A DNA stretch of 64,000 nucleotides from Opisthorchis felineus. Taxonomy: Eukaryota; Platyhelminthes; Trematoda; Opisthorchiida; Opisthorchiidae. A program made the position numbers and the translations under genes. Under the pieces are notes generated by a model that searched no databases, was not told the origin of the DNA, and saw nothing but the letters and a program-made list of their open reading frames with translations. This document shows, one piece after another, positions 12,701-24,460 of this stretch. The stretch is taken from NCBI GenBank assembly GCA_004794785.1, contig SJOL01009422.1, positions 63,970 through 127,969 of the forward strand. The letters are read 5' to 3'. Positions within the stretch are counted from its first letter, which is position 1. Every line of letters starts with the position of its first letter.

Positions 12701-15676
12701 AGAACGGCTTTGGGAATTATATGAAGTCAGTGGACTAAGCAGTCCTGAATCACCCTCTTCCAAAGACCAGGTGTGTGGAATATCCTTACTTACCTCTACT
12801 GCAGGCACTATTTGGGTCCAAAGTCCGTCCTTAAAAAACCGGAAAAGGCTCCTTGGGTGCATCTGCAAACTAATGAACTAAAGGCGAAGTCTGTGGAGAC
12901 GCTGTTCTGGAACCTTCTTTGACGGGGAAATTGGAGGCAATGTCACCCTTCTCCGAGAAAAATCCCTGCAGTAAAATAGTACAGAATGCAGAACAAGACA
13001 CCAAGTCCATTTTGCACATATGCCTTCAAAAAATTTCCGGCATGTCAATCTTTTGGAAAAACGAAACCCGCACTTTCTTACGAATTCTGAACGTTTTTCA
13101 CAACACTCCAGTAAGGAGATGCGGCTGAAGCCCCTGCCTTCATCTGTGCGGCCGTGATAAACATCAGTATGGGCACCGACCATGCTACAAAACCTGAATA
13201 TTGGACAGCCTGTGGCATTGAAGTGCTTGCATTTTTGTCAGAGTAATAGCCCGAATCCTCTTTTTGCTACCACGGTGGTTTTGCCGGCCCGGTCAGCACC
13301 AGCAAAGGGTTTTCATCAAAAGCTCTAACTTGCCAGGACCCTCATGTCAACTTAGTTTTCGCCGCCTTCTGCTATCCCCTGGAGGATTACAGATATCCAC
13401 TAGATACTTGAAGATGGTACCCGTTATGACTCAGCTAACTGCCATCCTATTAGCCACGTTTGCATCCCGTGTAAACTAATGAAAAAAATTATGAGCACAC
13501 TACTGCTTAATTAACTGCTGATGAACAACCTCCCACACCTTGGCCACAACAGTTTCTTCCCTTCTCGTTCCTCCCTAATGAAACTAACACTTTTCCTTCT
13601 CGATCCCTCCCAGCGCTTGCTTCTCTCGTGCTTTCGTAAAATACCCAGCACGACGATGGAAAAAGCTCGGAGTGAGAGGTTTTTTTAAATCTTGATAGCC
13701 TTCTGGCTTTACGCTTGACTTATCTTTTCAATTAAGCGCCGGTTTATTTAACCTCACTTTGTATTCCGAAGCGGTATCCTGCAATGGCCGAGTCCGGCGC
13801 CTAAGCTGTTCTCAATCCACACGAGTTTGCTCTGTACTGTACTTCTACCTGAATATAAAGAACCGTTTCACGCCGACGGCCACCAATATGGTACAGTTAC
13901 TGTTGTGCAATAGAACAGACCACTGATGCCTGTCCTTAGAGAAGGAAAACCAAGCGTTTCCTCAGAAAACCCCAGAGAACTCACCATATGTTCATCCATA
14001 TCACATTCACTCGCTCAATTCACTGCGTCGCAGAAAATGTTCCCTCAATTCCTCGCAACGGATATTTTTGGATTACCCCTAATGTTTCCTGTTCTTTGAT
14101 GGCTCGTCATCACGCCGACATTGTCACATTGACATTTACCGTAAAACACCTTCCAGACTAGACCATAATTTGCTGCGCTTTTACCTGACCTCTGATAGGG
14201 TATTGCAGCAACGTAAAACATCCATGAGTAAAACGCATTGGCAATGTTCAGAAATCTACAGAGCCCTAAATGTTCTCCAGCTCCAAAAATTCCAAATATG
14301 TTCTTTGATGTTATCTCAAACAAACTTACAGCCTTTTTAGTCTGGAACAATAACCAATTTTTTCCCCTTGTCACACCTTCAACGACCAAAAACCCAGTCT
14401 TAGGTTGTTGGAAAACAGACGCGCCAGGGTCAAACAACAGGATTTTTCTTATGTAACAGGCTTTCTGCCACACGACTTTGAACAACACGCGGCCTTGTCC
14501 ACCGCCCTGCGTTTTCGAGTTTGTTTCGTCATACAATCTGTGCTTTATACGCTTGATGCACACCTCTTTTTGTTAAACATTTTATCGCATTTGGTGAACC
14601 CATAGAAGCCGATATGGCCAGTTTTCGTGTGATTTTGTTGCGACAGTTTTTCTGCATCCCCCGGATTTTTTTTAGCTCAATAAACTTTCAAATTTTTTGA
14701 TATTGTGTTGCATGTTTGTGGTATTCCAGAATATGCTACTCACACAAGCCGAAATTCTGTTGGCTTAATTCACCCACGAGTCACAAAGCACGTATGTTGA
14801 AATCGAGTACACGCACCAGCCCAGTTCACGGTGGTTCAGAAACATCATCCATGAAAAAATAAGAAAGCAAAGGTCAAAGGCGTACGTAACAATTATATAC
14901 TGTGTTTTGTAAGATATATTCCAGGAAATCTTGGAGCATCTGTCTAGCGATACGTTCGGTTTGCGAATCCACACCTCCATCGAGTTAACGGAAAAAAATC
15001 CATCCATCTGCACAGGCTAGGATACTCTTTGAAGATCCCTCACTTTTGACTCAGCCCCTGTAAGGAGTCTGCGCATGTTATCTTCTGCTACTGAAGCGTA
15101 GCAGAAAAGCAACTTTTAGAGTTTAGGATTTCTTGGAATACAGTAGACCGCACAATCATGTGCTCACCAGCCTGGCTGAAAGTCGAAGCTACCATTTATT
15201 TTCACCCTAGGTCATCATATTTCTGTGCCATGTACGACTGCCAGCGAGGCCAGCAAGGTCGTTTTTGGCAAAACCTGCGATTCAAACTACTGATTCGCAC
15301 CATGAAGTCACAGTTTTCCGAATTTTCTATCGCTCCATCAGCTAGAACGCACATTCCTGAAGAATAGTGGTTCATACTGAAGCCTGCGCAGTCGGTAAAG
15401 CTCATAAAGACTCAATTCAAAGATGACTAGTTTGCTGAACCAATTATTAGAAGGCCTGAGAACTCTGTTTATACAACATGCATGGCTGCTATTCTGTGCC
15501 TGATCTTCATTTCCTGTCCGACCATCAAGTTGCGTTTTAAGGACGAACTGCCACGTTCTACCGCCAGATTTTCTGTGTGCTTATCTGTATGCTTGTGGAC
15601 AGCACCCTACCTAGGTCGTTTGACAACGCGTTTGTCGGGCAGAACGTGAGAACACAATCCCGTGTCTCTGTTGCAG
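12701..15676. other. No supported gene
   Basis: Non-coding by inspection. A 172-codon minus-strand frame (14,045-14,563) is the longest single open frame in the window, but a frame of this length is expected about once by chance in 64 kb. It has no family motif and no clear flanking splice sites. Confidence 0.4.
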
Positions 15677-16097
15677 TTGGAAGTAACTGGGCTTAAGTGC
15701 AATTGTGTCACGTTTGACCGAAACCAGTTACGGCGTCGACAAAGCGCACGCCTTCGACATCATATACCGGGCTATTCTGAACCGATCGCGGGTAGAACGC
15801 CCAAGACCACTATCGTTGGCAGAGGCGTTTGGAATACGACTGATAGATCCACAACTTTGCGTCCAGAAGAAACTTGTGTAACCTCTGAACTTGAGCTGGC
15901 CCGCGAAAAATCCGGTTACAAACCTGTCCTGCATTACCGTCACTCAACTGACTCCGTAACCCATTGATGAGTGTGGTGCTGACTCAGACGTACCCCCTCT
16001 ATTTTCCCTTAGGTTTATGTATCCCTGATTTTCACACATTCTTTTTACGTCACTTCTGGTGACATAGAAACTTCTGATGTATTAGCTGAGAGAGATA
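15677..16097 (+). other. Candidate exon pair of an unrecognised gene
   Basis: A good acceptor (pyrimidine tract then TTGCAG) ends at 15,676. Only one of the three frames then stays open: 93 codons to a possible GTAACC donor at 15,956. A 57-base intron ending in a strong pyrimidine-rich acceptor (TTCCCTTAG, to 16,012) would join it in phase to a second open block, 16,013-16,097. The first block is about half G and C, higher than its flanks, and the predicted peptide is rich in R, T and E. I do not recognise the product. Further exon-like pieces follow to about 17.5 kb but do not chain well: one apparent intron there would be only 22 bases. Treat this as a hypothesis. Confidence 0.25.
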
Positions 16098-19090
16098 GTA
16101 ACGGAAAATAAACTTCACTTGCCTCTTTACCTCTCACAAAAACCGGGCGTTGTGGTTACTGCTGCCTTCGAAGGTGGCGTAGTTTGCTTTAGATCTGTCT
16201 ACTTTTGTCACTCATGTCAGCTTGGCATGGGTAAGCCGATTTGACACTTCAGCCCATTCGTCTTCCATGTGGTATACCGCCGGTTATAACTGTTATAACA
16301 CCCTATTTAGAATGCCTGATGGCAAGGATAAATCTGAGGAGATATTTGGTGTGCAAATCGTGAATACACTTCAGGTGCTTGTGCGTTCCTTTGCAAATAT
16401 TACGCATGCACACTATTTTCTAGCCAATGACCCTAGGCGTACTGCATCAGTTGCATCTCGCAGCCCATTTCTGCGAGATGTGCCGTTGCTGCTTATTATA
16501 ATTCAGCTCCTTTAACTTCTGCGTAAACATAAAATCCATGGAACTATTCTCTGCTGGATGTACTGCCTGGAATTGCGACAAAGGGATCTTTGGTCTGCAT
16601 CATCTGGTTGGTCACTTTGCTCCCGCTTTAGGACCCCAGGGTTTAACGGAACTCAACTTCCTCTACACAAAGCACTCGATTCTGTCTATGGAGTTTGCCA
16701 TGCGATTGTTCAGCCCGCCTGTTGAACCAAGGTTTGCCGACTTTGATCTCACGCTGATCGCATAACCACCCGTATCCTGGTCCACCCATCCCGGCACACC
16801 GGCTGGTTTCTGGTCCACAGAGTTTGATAGCTCCTGTCCACCTGGCTGTCTGGGCTTTGTTTGCTTCACAGAACACAGCACTACCGATATGACTGTTTGG
16901 GTCTTAGGTTGCATAGCTCTGATCACTCTTTGTTGACGCTGACTAATTTTGGCAGCAGAACAGATGGGCTGTTGTTTCATGAAAATCGTCTAATTTGCAA
17001 GTCAAACAGACGCTTGATGAGATTCCATAAGTTGCTATCTAATTGGGCTTTCTCAGCTAAATCTTTCAACATGCGAACGTCCGCTCTTCCCTCTGAAGAG
17101 TTTGTGACACTACAAGCTACACGACTTTATGTGTAACAGACCCAAGTTTACACATCTGGTGTAACAAACTCCGTCGTACCCACGTTCTACCAGGGGCTCA
17201 AAATTCACATATTTGCTGCCATGGCTTAGCTTGACGTCTGCAAATGCGGTAAGAGGTCTTGTGGAAAATTTGTTTCCTCCACGTTTCTTGGAAATATTTT
17301 GACAGAGGACATGGAAAATGATTACGTTTTTTTTTTGCGTGACGGTGACGTTCCACCATACAGAGCACAACCACCCAATTCTCAAGCCATTTTCGTCAGG
17401 TTCCCCATCACTCAAAGTCTGGCATTCGATAAAGTAAAAGGGTGCAGTGCTCTGCTGAAGAACGCAACTCTTTCACTGAATGTGTGGCACTACATTGCAG
17501 ATGAATTTGGTTAAGGCGATGACCAAAATGTTACCTGAAACCGCCGTGTCAAGCGCCAACCATCATCATTAGGTAGGTCGATGTTTACGTGTTGCTTACT
17601 TAGGCAGATTACACGTCACTAGTTCTCACAAAACGCCACAAATGCGGTAGTGTACTAGCGGCGGTATTTGACGGTGGTCATGTTAGCCACGCAGGTTTTG
17701 CTTGCACGCACCCAGTATCACTATCGCTACGTTTCTCAGACGTGGTGAACTTTGATGCCGTATGCGGGACAAATTGCCTTGAGTAAATTCTTTGAAGCAT
17801 CTAATGTTTAATATGTAGGTACAAGCTGCAAACTTCCTTGTGACGGATGGGACGGCATTCGGGCTACCGTTCATGCACGCCTTCTTCAAAAGCGAGCAAT
17901 TCACGCTTTCATGTAAACCTTTCTGTTAGCTCAGGGACGTGATGTGTAGACACTAGCTCATTAAAACGTCCGTGACGGATGAAGTGACAGCAGAGATCAG
18001 GGCTCTCACGGTTGTGCTTGGCTGCGACACTATCCTACGTTATTCTCACACAAATCATGCCACTGAAAAGCACGCACACCCCACATATATGATTTTATGT
18101 TTCTTGCAGGCTACTCTTACCCGCAGCAGACAGATAACACCGCATGGCTCACTTTAATAACCTGACGGCGTAAGAAATTATTCACCAAAAATAACCATGT
18201 AGATTTTGCCATGAGTTGAAAATTTCGCGGAGAAATGATCTTAACGTTGCCTAACATCTAAGTGCCCATTGAGCGCATATCACTCACAGATGGGACATGC
18301 GTGCACAAAGAGAGTGATTCACTTCTGAAACTTGACCAATAACCGTCTTGAGAACGAAAATGGGTCTTTAGAAAGGTCTGTGCACCACATCGATAGCCTA
18401 GAACATGCCATCCAGCAGGTATCTTGGCACAGTGAATGGCTCATGAACGAGCATGAGATGCACACCACTTAGCACTGTGGCCAGCGAGAAATTCAGGAGT
18501 GAGAAAGCTATATTTTTTAATTGGTATACTGCACGGCAACACATGACACCAACCAGGTTCTCAGACCTATTGGCATTTGCACACCAAAACTGAAGTGCCA
18601 TCAGGCTGACTGCTGCAAGGTGAGAAGCTCGTTGTGGATAAGGGTTAGTTGTTTTTCCAACCTCATAAATATTCCCGAATTGTTAGCTCCTCTGCTAAAA
18701 CCTGTAGTGCACCTTCTATCAGTCCTTGTGACTACCTTGTGTACACATGGTTTCGGTATTCAGGGGACACTCGTTCCCCTGTAGTAAGATAAATCTTCCT
18801 ATACACGTCGCCCAGGTTCTTTTCCCATTCACAAATGACGGCTAGCCGAATGCAACCGTCTATGGTTTCCAAGCTACAGCCACCACTTGTTGAAGGATTG
18901 CACAAGCAGCTAGGACGTTCGGTCGGCAACTTGAGGCTGCTGGAGTTACGGAATGCCACAAGCCGCATGAAGCACTTAAATGGGCGAACACAGCAGATGT
19001 TCCACCAATATGCCACCATCAACAGGGACAAGCAGCCCCTACTGTTGAAGGACAGTTGTTTTCAACCAGGTTGGCGCTATACACCTACAG
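16098..19090. other. Unresolved stretch with scattered exon-like pieces
   Basis: Several short open blocks lie between plausible acceptors and donors on the plus strand, for example 16,821-16,907 after TGGTCCACAG. Frames across their junctions are ambiguous and no domain is visible. If a gene is present it would run on the plus strand and continue toward the better candidates at 19.1-19.6 kb. Otherwise this is non-coding DNA. Confidence 0.25.
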
Positions 19091-19234
19091 ATGCTGTCCC
19101 CTTTGGTCTCTGTGGCCTGCCGACTGGCGCTGCTGCTTGCTGGTGTCTATGAGACCAACTGCCACATCATGGCTATTACTTCGATGGCAACCCTTGTCCG
19201 CAGTGTGGAAAAGATTCGCGGGCGCGTGCGCAAG
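19091..19234 (+). other. Candidate internal exon, 48 codons
   Basis: The block follows an ACACCTACAG acceptor and stops at a strong donor (CAAG then GTGAGT). It is open in phase 0 throughout. The surrounding 18.84-19.36 kb is clearly richer in G and C than its flanks. The predicted peptide begins with a hydrophobic stretch (LALLLAGVYE) and ends in a basic segment with RGRVRK. I cannot assign a family. The next candidate exon downstream starts in a different phase, so at least one more exon would be needed between them. Confidence 0.28.
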
Positions 19235-19530
19235 GTGAGTGCGCACGCAGCACTAAAACCAGTTTCTTGGTCCTCGGTTCGCCCCTTGAGCGCACCCATC
19301 CTTCTATCAAGCGATCAGCCAAGAGGGCATGCTACAATGTGGAGCTCGTCTGGCCCGTAGATGCTCAACCAACCATGTCTCGTAAGACTGCTACAGTTAT
19401 ACTGTTCTGCCCGACTTCGATTATGAATGATGAGTTCAAACACACGCTGTAGACCATCCAAACAGTTAACGAGATTATGACGTCTTTTTGTGATTTGAAA
19501 ATAGTCGGATGCTCCTAGGGTCCTTTTTAG

Positions 19531-19644
19531 GGCCACTCACCCACCTGTGCTGCCACTATGGCGTGGCAGTCGGGCTTATGTGCAGCCATGATATCGTCGG
19601 CCACACTGATGTGAAGTACATCTCGGAAAGTCCAGCCGTTCCAG
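19531..19644 (+). other. Candidate internal exon, 114 bases
   Basis: A TCCTTTTTAG acceptor ends at 19,530 and a good donor (CCAG then GTAAAC) follows 19,644. Only one of three frames is open: two bases, 37 codons, then one base. The predicted peptide contains CCHYGVAVGL followed by MCSHD, and ends in ISESPAVP. Both splice sites are good, but no domain is recognisable and the exon could be fortuitous. It probably belongs with the candidate at 19,091-19,234 if either is real. Confidence 0.27.
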
Positions 19645-21455
19645 GTAAACTAACGAATAGCAGCCAGACTGATTACTGCACGCACTAAGCTTCCTAATTA
19701 CTTCGCTTAGTGTGCCTACTTGCTGGAAATTAGTGCCGACAATACGGACGTCTCAGTGCCAGATACGTAACTGAGGAAGTCAAATGAAATGTCAGTCCTC
19801 TCACGTAAGTCTGTTAGATGTTCAGTAGTTCAGCCTATCGCTCCAACGGCACAGATTCAACAACGAGTTCCCATCTACTTACTAAAAATTTTCTACGGCG
19901 GCATCGACGGGTACTTGTTTTAAGATATATTGAAACCCAGATATCAAATCTCAACCACAAAGTAAAACAGTCAAAACTAATGCCTTGTATACACCTCTGT
20001 TTGATTTCGAATTCGCTTGCGTCCAATGGAAAGTATAATCACTGAATCTCGACGTCACCTCATCAGTGTAGACACCGATCCTTCTTTGTCGACGATGACG
20101 CTAATTGAGAAACTGGTAAGTTTGCCTTGATAACAATTAGATGTTACAGCGCTTGCTCCAAGAAAATACGCGAGATAAAATTGGTTACACTATTTTTCTT
20201 TTCAAGATAATCGTCGAGTGAAAGTAGTTTACGGAAAATGAGAATTGGAGTGACCGCCCATTACACATGTGCCGGTGCATCAAATCGATAAAAAAGATAT
20301 CTCGTCTACGGTGGTTTTACAATTTTCAGACGCGTTCACAGCAAAAAAAGCATTCAGTTATGTCCTGCTCGCCATCACTGTCGTCTTCCATATTAGCCTG
20401 CGCCCGTTGCAACCGATTTTTCCACAGGTAGTTCCTAGTCCATATTGTCTTATACCGTTTGTATGGCACTCGTTTGCAATGCTGATCCAGCTAATTGAGC
20501 AAGTATCCGAAATTTGCCTAAGCAGAGTCCTTGGATCTCTGGAGTCCCAACAATTACGGTTCCATCTAATTCGCGAAACTTAAATTCCAAATTTCAAGCC
20601 AATTGTGCCGCAGCCTTTCTTGAGGCCCAAGCTGCTCAGCCCTGTCCACTGAAATTCATGCAAGTTGTTTTCATAAGCCTGCTCCAGTACTGCGAATCTC
20701 AGTTCAAATTACGCTGGTTACGAGTTGCATGAAAATAACAAATGGTAAGAAACTGCTAGGATAGGGTTGGGTTTTCAAATTTGAGGACGAAAATGTACGA
20801 AAGCTGTCCGTCAGTCGGTATAATGAATGCGTCACATTTTTGGAAAAATGTGTGCACTCACCGAACTAACTGGACAGAAAGTTGGGGTGCCTTAATTTGC
20901 CTAAACTTAACGAGCTTTTCCTGTGGACTAGTTGAAGGTACACATAAACCTAAAAAAATTTCTAACAGTAAGTACTTCCTTTCAAGGGATAGTGCTTTAA
21001 AAATTCGATTAGTTTTAAACAAGCCTGCAACCGCAGTCAGCTCAGCTATACTGTCTGATAAACACATCAAATTTTAGTTGTAACATTTTACCATCCGTAG
21101 CTATTTAATAATGAGCACTTACTATACCAAACTCACGCTCGGTGATCTGATTTGTTTCTGTTCTGTTTGAACGAGGCATTCACATAATCACTAGCAAGGA
21201 GTGCGAAATAAACCGCGCTTTTCTGACTACAAGCTTTGATTTCTTTAGACTGAATATTGTTTGTTGAACAGCCAGAAACATGTCAAGTTATTTTCCCTTG
21301 TTGTTGAGCAACCTAAAGGAGTATTTTGCTACGTCTATGAACTGTGACTTCCCAAGTAAACTGTAATAACCAACCAGCTGTGGGGTGACCTCAGTTGTCT
21401 GAGAATCACAGTAGCGCTTTCTGGAAGCAAATAAGGCACTCCGAAGAAATATGTA
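19645..21455. other. No supported gene; weak ORFs only
   Basis: Plus-strand open frames of about 100 codons at 20,269-20,583 and 20,781-21,077 and one of 72 codons at 20,514-20,732 show no recognised motif. Possible acceptors (TTTTCAG near 20,328, CTAAGCAG near 20,525) exist, but a consistent phase through them could not be built. Confidence 0.35.
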
Positions 21456-22129
21456 CTATTTTTTATAGTAGAATGACAGAATGATTACGTTCCTCACGTG
21501 ATCCCTCAAAGGTGTCAATAAAAGTAATTTCTGATCATTGGAAATGCATTCTAAACGATTGTTGAATAAAGCGCGAATACAGTAATCTGAAAATGGCTGT
21601 GATAAACAGTTTTGGTACTTTTCTAACATTTCAAAAATATTCGATAGATGGCATGGTCTATCTTCATGTATCCAAGCGCCGTGAGCACTGCGGGTAGAGG
21701 CCCACCGACAGGCTGGTTGTATTCGAAAGATAGAATGCGCATCTTTTTCATAAACCACAGTCATAAACCATAGTCATATTTGCTCAATACAAAATTAAGT
21801 TCTTCCACGGCTATTTCTGGTTTGAAGCGTTCGGATCCGACCAGTGAGGGGAGTCGTATTGGTTACAAAGTTCATCGAGACGAACCAAGGCTTCAAGCAG
21901 AGAGTAGTAATTGTGAAAATATGCATTGTAGGCCTTCTGTAGTGGTAATGGTTTAGCCAACGCAGAATCTGGTGTATATTGGCTGGAGGAAAAAATATCT
22001 ACAGTAGGTTTCATTTTCTGCTCATTGAGTATCCAGCGTGTGGCAGATAAATGTCGACTGAACCACTCATAGTATTGTCTCAAAACCAGCTGAATGCCAA
22101 CCGTGTTCTTCATTGCATTTTCTTCAAAT
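21456..22129 (-). other. Two adjacent same-strand ORFs, possible exons
   Basis: Two minus-strand frames of 100 and 102 codons lie almost end to end (22,113 to 21,811, then 21,764 to 21,456). The upstream one extends a few codons further to a CCTGAAG acceptor-like site. The peptides have an ordinary protein-like composition, rich in aromatic and charged residues, for example QYYEWFSRHL, with no low complexity. They differ in frame, so either a short intron or a frameshift would separate them. No family is recognised. They may be the last exons of a minus-strand gene or a chance pair. Confidence 0.22.
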
Positions 22130-24429
22130 GGTCGTCTTCAGGACAACAGACGCAGTGATTCACACAGATAGGGTGCAAACTCAGACGTTAGGGTGAATAT
22201 GTACGTATTTCAATCAACTATGCACACATTTTGGCAAACGGCTTTTTATATTGAAAACCGCGGAGAATAATGCTTTCAACGAACTAGAAAATGAAAAGTT
22301 AACACGGGTTTCATGCAATAAAGGACGGAAAGATTACTTGCCACGGACAAAAACGGCTTTGTTAGAGTTGCATGCTGGATGCAGTAATCATGCCTAGCTA
22401 TGTAGGAACACATTCTGAACGCGCCAAATCAACGGTTAATGATTCCAACAAAATAGACTTTCAAGAACTGTAGGATGTGTTTCATCACATGTGTGCATAA
22501 AGTCGATTCATTAGCACTGCATACCTGGAAACAGAATAAAGCGCACTGTCGGAGTACAAGGTGGATATTAGTGTGTCACTCATAATCGTTTGATGGTCTT
22601 AAAAACCATACCAGAGCATTACATCTCACGTGACTTTCCATGCCATGAAAAATTAGGTGAACTTGTGGATCACGACGGCTTTAAACTGGATCAACTTTTG
22701 CACCTGAACAGTATAGAAAATTTATTCAATTTTTACAATTATCTCAACATCGATGAGATGAAACGCTTATAACAAACCTGTAAAAATGATAGTGCCAGTT
22801 TATTTACACATGTCGAACAATATAGGCATGCTGGTAGTTCAATGGAACAGAAGGCGCCGCATTTCGTTTGATGGCTATCATATTCCTGAATAAGAAGGAT
22901 AACGGACATGATTGCTAGCTACAAAGCAGCCTAATGAAAACAACGAATAGGAAGCGGTTTCAATTTTGACTCAACGGGAACATAAGCGTCTGTCAGCGCG
23001 GCGGATTTGTTGCCTTACCGAGCGAAATAAATCACAAGGGCTGTATAGTTGCACCATTAGTTGCTCGTCTGTGGGTCACAAATGCGGATAGTATCGTCCA
23101 TCATTCGGACGAAATTCAACATCCGGAACCAATCGGGATTGTAAGCAACTGTGTCTTTCGGCCGCTGTAGGAAAGCTTCACAATCCTAACATTACGCCAT
23201 ATGCAAACTATTTTACCTGTGTTCCGCCTATACGGTAATTATTGGTGCATTTGTTGACTAATTCCGAGTTCGCTTCCACAGATTCATCACAGTAAGGATT
23301 ACTTGCTGGAATAATTCATGAATTCCACGGTTGCCGAATGCGGCAGTCAAGTTAAGTGGATGTGTCCTTCGCTAATTTTCCTTTTTATTCAACATTGTTC
23401 CACCACAGAGGTAGTCACTCATCAAACGGTTCAGCCTACTTAGTGAAAAATTAGGAGTCTGTCACTAGCAAACTCTTGTCAGTCCATATTGCCGTAACAG
23501 CGAATGGCATGTACTAGACAACAATGTCTGCCTGTCGGCCATGAACCTAATCAGAAAGCGCAGTAATTGTTACTCGCTGAAAATATCACTAATTTTTGTA
23601 TAAGTGTCCGGGACTTATGTGCACGCGTAATCTCGCTTAATCCCCTGGTTACATCACATGTGTTTATATTAATTTAACTGCCGATTGGAACGTTAGTTTA
23701 GGTGAACAGCCTCGCAGCTCCATCGTTTGACGATTATTTTGATAAAACATGAAACGTGGCAAACTATCATGTGAATGACCCGCACCACCTAATGCCACTG
23801 ATCATTAATAGCTCAAACCCGTGGGTTGATACGTTCATAAAAAAGTTGGTCTCTAAACAGGGTTGTACTCATTGGTGTGTTCTGGTTGTGGTTTACAAAA
23901 TTTACTCAGTCAGATTCTTCCCATTAGTGCACGGGGAATGGTACAACCTATCGGGAACTCATAACCTTTTGATGTGGACGGATGATGTAAAGTATAAAAC
24001 TTTCAATCTATTTTATAGTGCTGACAAAAATGTAACTTTGCCCTCATAACTCTTGTCATCATAATCACTTTACTCCACCGTAAAATGTTCTGCAGCAAGG
24101 GATTAAGCAAGTACTCAGCACTGTTGCATAAGAAACTCACCATCAGAAATCCAACATAAGTTTAAAATGACACTGGGGAAAGCTTAAAAACGGAGCCGTA
24201 ATTTTTGGCCGTTCATTTATTCTAAATTTCTTAAACTCCTTTGCTTAATTCACGTTTGATCTCATCTGAACTTAACCGTAAGTACACACGAATAATGTTG
24301 TTGTTCCCGGTTCAAACAGATGCATGCAAAACTTTCTTTTCAGAGGGTATTTTTGACTTTTTTGAAGTGGAAACTGAAGTATAACACTCAGTTTAATGTT
24401 TTGCATAGAGCTCTACACATCCCGACTGC

Positions 24430-24432
<3 letters not shown>

Positions 24433-24460
<28 letters not shown>
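24433..24460. repeat. (TA)n microsatellite
   Basis: An uninterrupted run of 14 TA units, directly visible. Confidence 0.95.

Noticed and set aside
14045..14563. 172-codon minus-strand open frame
   Set aside because: Longest single frame in the window, but about this length is expected once by chance. No motif, no splice context.
16231..16252. Apparent GT-AG intron joining two exon-like blocks
   Set aside because: Only 22 bases, too short for a spliceosomal intron, so the exon chain through it was dropped.
17299..17514. ORF containing FLRDGDVPPYRA, resembling a transposase DGAPPH-type motif
   Set aside because: Only a few residues match, the spacing of other catalytic residues cannot be found, and no inverted repeats flank it.
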